Position numbers and translations under genes: made by a program | The notes under the pieces: generated by a model | Told to the model about the DNA's origin: nothing | Seen by the model: the letters and a program-made list of their open reading frames with translations, nothing else | Database searches by the model: none | Shown: positions 36,443-46,939 of the stretch, in pieces | Position numbering within the stretch: the first letter of the stretch is position 1 | How the letters are laid out: each line of letters begins with the position of its first letter | Assembly (NCBI GenBank): GCA_020736575.1 | Contig: JAGPYM010000001.1 | Coordinates: forward strand, 186,001 to 250,000 | Source: Thelonectria olida | Lineage: Eukaryota; Ascomycota; Sordariomycetes; Hypocreales; Nectriaceae | DNA: 64,000 bases | Direction: 5' to 3'

Positions 36443-36783
36443 AGCGGGCGAACTCTGTTTTATAATATCACCGTCATAACATGTCCATGAAACAAACCTG
36501 AATGAGATGCCGCCAAGTCGTCGCTTCAATTTTGATATGCAGCTTTGGTCTGGCGGTCCCGCAATTGTTCAAACGTCACAGAACGACCGCGTCGACGCGT
36601 CTAAGTTAATTGATTTCTGATTATTGCATATCGCCGCGATAAGGACATATCTCGCGTCACTCAGCTTGGCGAGGCGGTGACCTCATTTAACGTGGGGCTT
36701 ACTTTGGAGGTTGAGCTTCGGATGAATGAGCAGCAAATATTGAATCAATCAGTCAACAAGTCAATTTCGTGGTTTGGCCCAAG
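36443..36783. promoter_or_regulatory. Shared 341-bp divergent promoter, DPB2 / unrecognised protein
   Basis: This short spacer between two outward-facing starts must serve both genes. It contains ACGCGT, the MluI cell-cycle box, 153 bp upstream of the DPB2 ATG. Confidence 0.55.
36595..36600. promoter_or_regulatory. MluI cell-cycle box (MCB), ACGCGT
   Basis: Exact palindromic match to the site that yeast MBF uses at G1/S genes, including replication genes. It sits in the DPB2 promoter. A single 6-mer match is weak alone; the gene context makes it credible. Confidence 0.45.
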
Positions 36784-37591
36784 ATGTTGTCTTCCACTTT
36801 TCGTTTCGCTTCCCGGAATAGGACCATTTCTTATCGAATGATAACTAGCCTTTCTAGCAATCCATCCATCGTCAGTTCCTCAATTCTCAATTCCAATAGA
36901 AAGCCTGCGCAGAGCTGACCAGGTCAAGAAAGTCCTGAACAATCCCAACTCGCCCTTTACCCAGGTTCTTACCTACCTCGAGACCGAACCTCCATCGCAG
37001 CGCCTGGCAATTGGAACTACGACAGAAAACCCGCCAACCCCCCAGAGCTTCGCAGAGAACCCCGAGTTCGTGGCAATTCTTAACGAAGTAGTGACCGAGT
37101 ATGGTCATGAAGACGAGGACCTGATCAACCAAGCTCGAGCTTTTGCCAGCCCCGGAGGATTTAACCTTGGCTCCGGAGGAGTCTTCTTCTCTTCAAAACG
37201 ACAGAACAGGGGCCGCTCTCAACGACAAGGCGGCGGCGGTGGTGCTGGAGGTTCGGGGGCTGGCGGCGCCAGTGCACAAGGAGGAGCCGGAGGTGCAGGG
37301 CGCGGGGGCTATGTACATCTCAGCGATCGAAGAAACCCTCCCGACTTTGGGCGGATAGCGTGGCCTGAGGACATTCTCGGCAGCGTCGAGGTGGACGAGA
37401 CGGGGACGATCATCGGCAAAGTACAGCCGAGCGGGACATATCGTATTTTGACAAAGGAGGGAATGTGAGTTTCCTTGAGAGAAGGTATTTACTGTTTCTT
37501 TACTAACGCATTGGATAGTCTGGGATTGAGTCCCTTTTTGCAAGGAAAGCTGGTTGCGAGGTTGAAGCAGGAGGAGGCCAAGGGGAACTGA
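36784..37591 (+). CDS. Unrecognised protein with mitochondrial-type N-terminus and Gly-rich middle, 233 aa
   Basis: I do not recognise a function. Exons: 36784-36870, 36923-37464 and 37519-37591, with introns of 52 and 54 bp; the frame closes at TGA. The first 30 residues (MLSSTFRFASRNRTISYRMI...) are rich in Ser, Arg and Phe with no acidic residue, which suggests a mitochondrial presequence; a second in-frame Met at residue 19 would remove most of it. Next comes an acidic helical part (NPEFVAILNEVVTEYGHEDEDLI), then GSGGVFFSSKRQ, a Gly/Ala/Gln linker of about 35 residues, and a compact C-terminal block (GRIAWPEDILGSVEVDETG, SGTYRILTKEGILGLSPFL). The ordered blocks and clean splice sites suggest a real gene. 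It shares a short promoter with DPB2. Confidence 0.75.
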
Positions 37592-38871
37592 GCTTCACCC
37601 TGAGCAAGAACGTATGTTAGTTGTGGGAATGGAGGGCGGTGGTGATGGTTAAAAGGGAAACAAGGACTGTTTGGAACAAAATGTATATAAATAGGTAGGG
37701 TTCGTTACCCGTATATATGTAAAACAAAAAAGTTCACCTCTAGGAACAGGGAATGTTGGGATGAAACACTATTTCAACTTCATACATATAGCCTAACTGC
37801 ATCACCCTACCCGGTCATATCGATGACACTATCCGGGGTGAATTCATCAAACTGGACTTTTGCAAACATGCTATGCCATCTCAGTGTTGAAGTCCGAGAC
37901 ATCAGAGGTTGACTGTCGGTGGGACGCTACAACGAGACGGAGGACAGCCGAGTCTCGAGCTAGAAAATGAATGAGGCGAGGAGTGCATATCGTGGAATGG
38001 GCCGATGAATGGTTGGCGGTTCGCTGATTTGCCATTCTTGAATGCACTCCGTACTGACCCAACAAATGGAGGGAACCCACCGCCTTTGACCAAGAACCGC
38101 TACTCTATGTGGAAAACGATTGATCTACAGAGTATATGAGCTGTCACTAGAGAAAGCAGACATGGCTGATTAAATACTAGGTATTTCGTAAATGCATCTC
38201 TGAATCAGACAGATCAAGCCTTGCATGCCAATGCCATCCATTGCTTTTCATCCGGAGCTGATCCCCCCAAAAAGAAGCAGCAAAAAGCAAAAGAGCTGGG
38301 CTGGGATCCATAACTTATGGCGGCGGGGGGGTTTTAGTGGGTTCTAGTTTGGGAATGGCGCTGCAGGGCTCCGTCTCAGCGGTTGAGTGGCTGGAAATCA
38401 GTGGCCGAGTCTCTGGAACCCCTCCACCATGAATCCAATGATGGAAGGAACTGGGCCTAACCACAACCTACCCACCTTCACCCACCTTGTCCGCTTTTGA
38501 CTTGCGGGTGTCCCCTCGATTTGACTGCGGCGAGCGACTGTTGCAGCCAGCCATCACCCAGGCTTCCGCTGCTGGCCTTAACCTTACAGTGTCCTTGCCC
38601 AACGGCCCTTCTCGACTCGATACAACAGTCCTTGGATCATCCACCGCCGATCTTCTTATTTCCCGCCTCGTACGGATACTTCTCGCCCAACGTCAACTTG
38701 CTCACCTCTCAATCACCACCCGTCCCGTCCTCCGCTTTCCCCCCGCCCTATCTCCATCCGCCTCAACTGAACCGTCGTTATCATCGTCATCGGCCGCCCT
38801 CGCCTATCGATAAATATCATACCGGCTTGACGATCCCTGGCCTCGGCCCTCCCCCTCTCAGCCCATTCATC
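37592..38871. promoter_or_regulatory. SNF1 promoter and leader region
   Basis: About 1.28 kb. The first part is the 3' flank of the upstream gene. From about 38480 to the SNF1 start the plus strand is pyrimidine-rich, and I see no ATG there before the SNF1 start. No other gene is visible. Confidence 0.5.
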
Positions 38872-41138
38872 ATGGTCCCTCGAGGCTTCGAGGACGAGGA
38901 GCTCACCATTTCCCTCTCCTCGTCCCACGTCCGAAGACCTCAACAGCAACTCCCGCCTCAACCTCCCCAGCAACAGCAACATGTCCCATCTCGTCCAGGC
39001 GAATTTAAGGAACGGGTCAAGACGGAGCAGCGCATAGGCGCCTACAAGGTTATCAAGACGCTCGGCGAAGGTTCCTTTGGCAAGGTCAAGCTCGCCATCC
39101 ACAATGGCACTGGACAACAAGTCGCCCTCAAGATTATCGCCAGGAAGAAGCTCATCAGCCGAGACATGGCCGGTCGCGTTGAGCGCGAGATTGAATACCT
39201 GCAGCTACTACGCCATCCTCATATCATTAAACTGTATGCTACTTCTCTGGGCGGAATGTCGTTTTCAGTCGCATCTGGTGCTGACCTGGAGTAATAGATT
39301 CACCGTCATCAAGACTCCGCAAGAGATTATCATGGTTTTGGAATATGCTGGCGGCGAACTCTTCGACTACATCGTCCAGCACGGTCGTATGAAGGAACCC
39401 GAAGCCCGTCGTTTTTTTCAACAGATGCTATGCGCCGTTGAATACTGTCATCGCCACAAGATTGTCCATCGTGATCTTAAACCGGAGAACCTGCTCCTCG
39501 ACGAGAACCTTAATGTCAAGATTGCCGACTTCGGCCTGAGTAACATCATGACGGATGGCAATTTCCTCAAGACAAGTTGCGGTAGTCCCAACTATGCGGC
39601 CCCCGAAGTCATCGGTGGAAAGCTGTACGCAGGCCCCGAGGTTGACGTTTGGAGTTGCGGCGTCATTCTCTACGTCTTGCTCGTTGGCCGTCTTCCCTTT
39701 GACGACGAGCACATCCCCAGCTTATTTGCCAAGATTGCGAAGGGCACCTACAGCATTCCCCAGTGGATGCCCGCAGGTGCGGCCAACCTGATCAAGAAGA
39801 TGCTGGTGGTCAACCCTGTGCAGCGCGCCACCATCGAGGACATTCGAGCAGATCCCTGGTTCACGACGGATTTGCCGTCGTACCTACAGCCACCTGTGGA
39901 GGAGTTCTACAATACGGGCGTGGACCCCAACAAGGCTATTGAGAAGAGCGACATCGCCCCCAACGCCCCCGAGAGAGTTCAAGAGCGGCTACACAACGAA
40001 GTCACGGAGAAGATTAGTAAAACAATGGGTTACGGCAAAGTTGATGTCGAAGAGGCCCTGCAGGCTGCCGAGCCTTCAGCTATCAAGGATGCGTACATGA
40101 TTGTGAGAGAGAACAAGATGATGCAAGTCAACCGTAAGTCATGCACAGCCGGCCATGGAGTAGGAAATGACGCTCACCCTGATGTAGAAAACCCCGAAGC
40201 ACTGCTGGCAGAGCCCGAGGGCTCAAGTCCAATGTTGAGCATGTCATCAGCACGATCCGGCATTTCTCAGGCTACTACAGGACCTCGACCGTATGTGAAC
40301 AAGGTTGGTATCTTGCCTTCGAGTTTACCCGCCTACCACAAAGACTACATCGAACGAGAGAAGGCTGGCGTCCTCAAGGACTCGGCACCAACAGTGTTGG
40401 TTAATGACGAGCTCCCGGTGTCACGAACGGACGCCGAGAAGGAGGAAACTGCACGTCGACTGAAACCTCATTCTCGGAGTCAACTCCGCTTGGATGAAGC
40501 CAACATGCGGCCTCAGGGCATGACGCCTATCAACCCAGTGAAGAAGAACAAGCCGGTGCGTTGGCAGTTTGGTATTCGATCGCGAAACTCACCATGGGAA
40601 GCATTGTTGTGCATTCACAAATCGCTGAACAAACTGGGCGCTACCTACATCCCTGATGAAGACTACGAGGCTACACAGGCCGAAGAGCGCGCCGAGCGTT
40701 CACGCGATTCTAGCTTTGCTGATTCCTATGATGCCCGAGGCTCCAGCACCAGCATCGACCCTATGAGGCGTTACAGACTGCCTGCCGACCCATGGCACAT
40801 CAGCGTCCGCTGGGACACAGCAAGTATGTATCCTACCCAAGCGATATCGAGATAGAGGTGATGTGATGCTAATTCTTCAATCAGCCCTCAAGAAGAAGTC
40901 GTGGAACCCCAACGAAGGCGACGTTTACCAGTATCAGGGGGATACACGACCATTCGCCGCGCTGCACCTTGATATTCAAATTTACGAGATGGAGCATGGT
41001 GTCTACTTGGTCGACTTTAAGTGCTCTGGATATGAGACTCTGGACGGTCGGCTTCTTGAGGAGAAGGACGTGACGAGCCCGTTCCCGTTCTTGGACATGG
41101 CAGCCAAGCTGATTATGCAGCTGGCAGAGGCGGACTAA
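38872..41138 (+). CDS. SNF1: SNF1 / AMP-activated protein kinase catalytic subunit, 695 aa
   Basis: Energy-sensing kinase that releases glucose repression and is needed for alternative carbon use and cell-wall-degrading enzymes. Exons: 38872-39233, 39298-40133, 40188-40823 and 40885-41138; introns of 64, 54 and 61 bp. The N-terminus is Gln/Pro-rich (QQQLPPQPPQQQQ). The kinase domain spans about 58-310: GEGSFG loop (65-70), Lys87, HRD Asp180, DFG Asp198 and activation-loop Thr213 in LKTSCGSPNYAAPE, the site upstream kinases phosphorylate. A UBA-like autoinhibitory region follows (EKISKTMGYGKVDVEEAL). The C-terminal adenylate-sensor/KA1-like domain starts near RWQFGIRSRNSPWE and ends in FLDMAAKLIMQLAEAD. 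All family parts are present. It faces the isocitrate lyase gene tail to tail. Confidence 0.96.
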
Positions 41139-42059
41139 AGAACAGTGACCAGAAGACACTGGCAACCCATTTATTGCACAGTCAGCGCAACAAGCACGCA
41201 CCCGTCCCAGCCTTTGGCCATCTTCACTCATGTTTTTATGTTGCTCTCTCTCTCTTCCAACGTATGCACAAAATCGCACCGGACAACCTCCGAGGCCATA
41301 GCCACCGTACCTGGTACCGAGCATCGTAGCCGGAGAAAGGAAAACTGGATCACCGTGGCAGCCTTCACCAAGGGGTGGAGCAAAGGGCTTGCTTTAGGCC
41401 ATGTAGCTGCTCCGTATGTATGCAGCTCCCGGGCGGACGGCAGCAAGTCAGATAAGGCGGAGCCCAGGATCCTCGGGTCGCGGTCGGATCCGCAAAGAAC
41501 GGAGCAACGAGTTGGAGAGGAGGGGATTGTTGGGTTTGGCGTTCACGCATTCAGTTTGCCATGTTATTAATAATTTGGAGAAGTCAAGAGGAGGGCTTAG
41601 GCCAGTTACATGTTGGCCTATTGTTACTGAGACATGGCGCGTTTAATACAATCGTACCCGGGGATAGACATGGTGTCTAGCATAGGTAGATGGAGTGGGG
41701 GTGAAATCTATACTATATGTAATGGTGAATTTGAAGCGTCTAGTCTTTAGTCACGACTATTGCAGATGATGAAGCATCACAGAGCGGTTGGCATGAGCCG
41801 AATAACATTATGGTTTTCTCTTTCTTTATATTGTTCTACTCAGGATATCTATCATGATGGCGTGAGTAATGGGAAATGTATGAAATAATAAGGAAAAAAC
41901 CGAGACACCATCCCCGGTAATATATGAATAATGATGCTGATGTGTCCAAAAACCATGGCTAGTTAAGAGCAACATTATCTTTACCCCAAGACAAGAAATC
42001 AGAAACAAGTTCTTTTTTTACACGCACGCACGCACTTCCGTCGACTCGTCTGTTCACGT
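41139..42059. other. Convergent 3' flanks, SNF1 / isocitrate lyase
   Basis: About 0.9 kb tail to tail. A short (CACG)3 run lies at about 42021. No gene is visible. Confidence 0.5.
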
Positions 42060-43851
42060 TTAGTGGAACTGGTCCTCAGTCACACCAGCTCCCATGGCAG
42101 CCGTCGAGCTGATACCACCCGTCACCATCTTCTGCAGCTCATCGACATAGGTAGCGCCGCTCCACTTCTGGTGCTTGACCACATCGACCTGGGTTTCCAT
42201 CTCCGGCTCCTGCACCAGCTCGCCGTAGGCGCGCATGCCGTTCTTGCTATAGGCCTTGGCGAACTGGTCGCTGATCAGGGCCGTCGTGTGCAGACCGGCG
42301 AGGGTGATGAACTGCCAGCAGTAGCCAAGCGTGGCTAGGCGGCGGATGTAAGTCTCCTGCTCATCGCGGGGCATGGCCGTCTTCCAGTTGAATGAGGGAG
42401 ACAGGTTATAGGCGAGCTTCTGCTCGGGCCAGACGGCGTGCACGCCGGCAGCGAACTCCTCGGCCTGCTTGTAGTCGGGCAGCTTGCTCTCCATCCAGAT
42501 GGCGTCGGCGTAGGGCGCGTAGGCGATGGCGCGGTTGATGGCGCAGTCGCAGCCGCCCTTGAGGCGGAAGTATCCCTCGCGCGTGCGGGGAGCGTCCCAG
42601 TCGAAGAAGACGTCCTTGCCGAGGACCTTGCGAGCGATGGCGCGAGCCTCGGTGTTGCTCTTGCCCTTTGCGGCGGCTAGGTACTCAGACTTGAGGGCCG
42701 TCTTGTTGCCCGAGGAGGCGGCGTCGATGGCGGCGAGGACGGCGTCGTCAAAGCGCTGGAGGTTGGCAGCCTTGAGCCAGTCGTCCTCGATGCGCTGGAG
42801 CTCGGCGCCGATCTTGCCCTGGCGCTCGGCCGAGATCATGAGGTCGTTGAGGGGCTGGAGGTCGGGGTTGGTGCTGCCGATGATGAAGGCGTGGTCGCGG
42901 GGGTCGATGGTGGTGGTGATGAGGGTGGCGGCTTCGGCGTCGGTTCGGGCGACGGCGAGGAGGTCGGAACCTTTTTGAACTGTCAGTATTGCTTCTTTTC
43001 TTCTTCTTTCAAACTCTTTGCTAAGAATGAATGTAGGACTCACCCATGATATCAGCCTGGGCTCGGATGGCAACCAGACGGTTGATGTGCTCGCTGATGG
43101 GCACAAGCACCTTGCCGGCCATGTGGCCGCACTTCTTGGTACCGGGAGCCTGGTCCTCGATGTGAATACCAGCAGCGCCCTTCTCGATGAAGAGCTTGGT
43201 GAGCTTCATGACGGCAGTGAGACCACCGTGACCGGTGTCGGCGTCGGCGACAATGGGGCGGAGGTAGTCGATGTTGGCGAGCTGTGCGCGCTGGGCCTTG
43301 GGGACGCTGAGGCGCTCCTGGCGCTGCTTGCGGTCGTGGAAGAGCTGGGCCATGAAGAGGTGGTTAACCTTGTTGGGGACGGTGGTCTGTGAGATGTCGT
43401 GTTAGTGGTGTTGTCATGATGACAGGAGTCGTGATGGAGTCGATATCTGAAAGGGATAGCTCACGTAAGGGTAATCAGCCAGGTCCGGGCCAGGCTCGTC
43501 GGAGGCGGAGGCAGTCGACGAAGATTGCCATCCAGAGACGTAGACGGTGTCGAGGTACTTGGCCATCTGGGTGACCATGGTAGGCTCCAAGCAGCCGTAG
43601 GTGTAGCTGGCGTCCTTGGACTGGAAGCGATGCTCGAGGATCTTCCACAGCTTCTTGCTCTGGGCGTTGCTGGCGTAGTTGATGGGCAGGTATCCGCGCT
43701 TAGAGACGATCTGCTCGGCAGTGAAGGGGCGCTTGGTGTATCGCCATCGGGAGTCGCTCCACCAGGCCTTGACGGCGTCGACCTCCTTCTGGAAGAGCTC
43801 GTCCTCGACGTCGGCGCTCACGGCGGGGTTGACCATGTTGTTGGCGGCCAT
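42060..43851 (-). CDS. ICL1: Isocitrate lyase (glyoxylate cycle), 546 aa
   Basis: Cleaves isocitrate to succinate and glyoxylate, the first step of the glyoxylate bypass; needed for growth on acetate, ethanol and fatty acids. Exons: 43465-43851, 43044-43386 and 42060-42970, with introns of 78 and 73 bp. The signature KKCGH is at 213-217, with catalytic Cys215. Substrate and Mg contacts are visible in ADADTGHGG (about 176-184) and GIHIEDQ (202-208). The C-terminal NLSPSFNW is also present. The insertion typical of eukaryotic forms lies between about 270 and 370, and the length is normal. The C-terminus, TEDQFH, is not a peroxisomal SKL-type signal, so any peroxisomal targeting must be by another route. 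The start [11 protein letters not shown] is preceded by an A/C-rich leader. Confidence 0.96.
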
Positions 43852-46800
43852 GGTGGTGGTTGTGGAAGCTGTTGTTGGTGGTGGGTGGTCGTGTAAGTGA
43901 AGCTGTTTGTTTTTCACGTGTCAGAGAAGGAGGAGGAAGAGGAGTAAGGAGGAGGGTATCAATTGAAATGGTATAGGGATCAAACGAAAGGAACATGGAA
44001 AACAACGTGGGCGAGGCTGATAATAAGTACAATTGAGACCGGGAATTCAGAATCCATTGATCCATCCATCCATCCCTCCGCGACGCCGCGACCGAACCAG
44101 CACCCGCGGCTTGGTCCCTCGACTCGACTCGAGGCAGACTAAGGGAAACGGGGGTGGAGAACATGGAGGCTCCATTCAGTGGCGGGCGGACAGCTTCCGG
44201 GGTAGTTGGAGAATGAATAACGACGTAAGTCAATTCTTCGTGGGTTTCTTGCTTGTGAAAGAGAGGCTAAGTTCTTGGTTGTGGTTGTGGTTGTGACATA
44301 ATCCTCACCCACGCCCCTTCCACGCCCCCCCCTGCTCCCATGCTCCTTCCCCCTGTTTGGGTAGAAGAGCCATCAGGAAGGCCCCACGCACAAGGGCAAC
44401 ACGGACCGACCAGCGGCGGCTTTGCAGAGGAAGGAGGTTCTAGACCTGAATCATACAATTCACCACCTCGAACTCTCTCCCCCAGATTCTACAATGTATT
44501 GAACTACTACATATGGTGAACTACCAACAAAGTATCACGGTGTCTAGCTGAACTCTTTGCGCAAAGAGATGATGCCAAGGTACAGTCAGATCCATCATCA
44601 CGAACATCATGATCAGTCAGTCATATGCCCTCCCTCTCTTCGTATCTATCTTCTCCAATTACCTCGGAATTACCCCGAACTTGAAGAGATACTGAAAACG
44701 GGCGTCTACACGACTGCCTCTGACTTTCTTTCTTTTTTTACTTGCTACCAGGTACAAATACAGTTCACCTCGGAAGTAGTCCAGAAACGGCCCCAATCGA
44801 TGGGGAAAAGGGCATCTGACCGGGCTGCCGGCCATGGTCCGTCATCTTGAGCCTTGAAAAGGCGGCTCCGGGCTGCTGTGGGGAATACGTACCTCCGGAC
44901 AGTCGCCGAGACTGGACTGAGCAGGCTGGAAACAGGGACTTTTCCCGGCGTTTCTACTTGATGTGGAATTTTGTTCTTCCAGGTCAGATGCAGCCGGGAA
45001 CAATGAACAAGGGTGTTTTGGCAGTAGCTACCTACCTGGGAGCCGCATGAAGAGATGCATGTGTGCACAGGTACATACATACGGCATTACAGCATCTCGA
45101 TGGCACTGTAATTATTCAAAAATATGCAGTAAAGTCGGTAATACGGTACCGAGCATCGTTTTTTTTTCTTTTCTTTATTCAGCACGTCCCTCTCGGTGAA
45201 AGCACATGACGTCGTCGTCGTCGTCTTCTCCGTCGTCTCGGCTCAAAGGGACAGAGACCCGTCCGTTGGATTGGCCGAGGTGCACGGAACTTGACTCAAT
45301 CAATTGACGATGCGGCTGATGCAGATACAGTTACTCTCTTCTCCCCCCCCCCCCCCCCCCCCGGGGACGATTCGGAGATGCGGGGAAGGGACAATTGGAG
45401 TCATGGGCTACCAGTGCCGAGGTGAACTTCACCGTCCCCTCACCGACACTCGTTGACCTGTCCGTATCAGTCCTCCGTTTTCCGTTTTGCACTTCATTAG
45501 TCGGCCGACCTGATTCATGAGTCGACACCATCCTCATCACGTACTCACTCGCCTTCCAACTTCCTCAACACCTCCATGTCCAATCCTCCCTACTTATTTG
45601 CTTTACTACCGCGTACCAATATATCATGAAATTCTCCTCCTCCCCTGCAAATGCAGGTACACTTCATCTACCGTAGGCCGCTTATACCGTCCACAGCTGC
45701 TTCAAATATCTCGGCCTACATCCGTCCACCGTTATTCTCCCCAAACGGAACTTGCCCGAAGGCCCGCCCAAGCCGGGGGAGCGGAGGTCTCTGGCATGTG
45801 AACCTACCCAAACAATTTCCATCATCCATACATACAGCCGCCGCACTCACGTCTCCGGATGACATTCACGTAGCCATCTCCAAATCCATCATGACTCCTT
45901 GACTGCTTCTCTCGGCCCTCCGAGCTAGACCCCCCGAGTCGTTCTCCTCCGAGCTGCCCATCTCAGCCCTGGCTGGCTGGTCTGGATCTCTGACTTCGTA
46001 TGTACTCCCGGTCAACTTCCACATTATTCATCCTCGCCGTCCCTTGCCTGCTTGATACATCACCAATACATGTACAAATATGCATCTGCACTCCCAATAC
46101 TACCCACTCTCCGTCAATCGTGGGGTCTGGCCCTGCCTGTCCATCTGACATCTGAGCCCATCTCACGGGGTCCATGAACTGTGACGTCTCTCTCCAACTT
46201 AGTTACCTCGGCCCGTATCTATACCTTGTACCAATTATCCGTATTCCTGGAACAACCAATTGCTTCGTATGAATAACTGCAGAAAATAATTATTCCAAGT
46301 CTCTGCTCTTGCTCACGTGTCGTTTGACTCGTTTCAGACTGCTCTGGTCTCAATTGGCCCTCCAATAGCTCGGTCACTTCCCGAGATGCCGCCATTTTAT
46401 ATCCCACTTTCAATCTTTGGCGACATCACATGCATCAACACAAGCATCGCCATCATGTAGCTACTCCCAGAAGCCACCGACAATAAACGAGATGCCCCGC
46501 CTCTGCTGCGCTTTTCAGTGCCATGTGCTTTGACACTCGAATAATGCATAACATTATTCTACACTGAGTTACCGGTACCCTCATCATCACCAGGTCCTTG
46601 TGCCCAGCCCATCCATCATCATCAAGACACCCGCACTCGCCCTCGGCTCATGCAGGCTCAGGTGCTTGATTGCCTACACCCGTCCCCAGCCCTTTTTGAT
46701 GAATCTGCCCGTCACCTGGGTCGAAACAATCTATCCGTCGTCTGACACAAGTGTTCCCTTCCACCCACCTTGTCCGACCTCATTCGACAGTTGCCCATTC

Positions 46801-46939
46801 TTGCTCAAGTCATCCACAAAACTATCATGTACATACAATCAACAACGAACCGGAACCTCGTACGAATCAAGCCCGACATCTCCCAAACCACCCTCACATG
46901 CGCCCAAACGCCAGGGTCCGCTCACCATTGACTGACACC
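43852..46939. other. Isocitrate lyase upstream region, then trehalase 3' flank
   Basis: About 3.1 kb without a supported gene. The first part should be the isocitrate lyase promoter. Candidate sites are a near match to the yeast carbon-source-responsive element (CCATCCCTCCG, 44070-44080) and one CreA-type CCGGGG (44197-44202). A 20-C tract lies at 45343-45362. Frames of 60 to 110 codons occur but lack motifs or splice support. Confidence 0.45.
45343..45362. repeat. Poly-C tract (20 C) followed by GGGG
   Basis: Twenty consecutive C, the longest homopolymer in the window, preceded by a CT-rich run. Such tracts are prone to length change and to assembly error. Confidence 0.9.
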
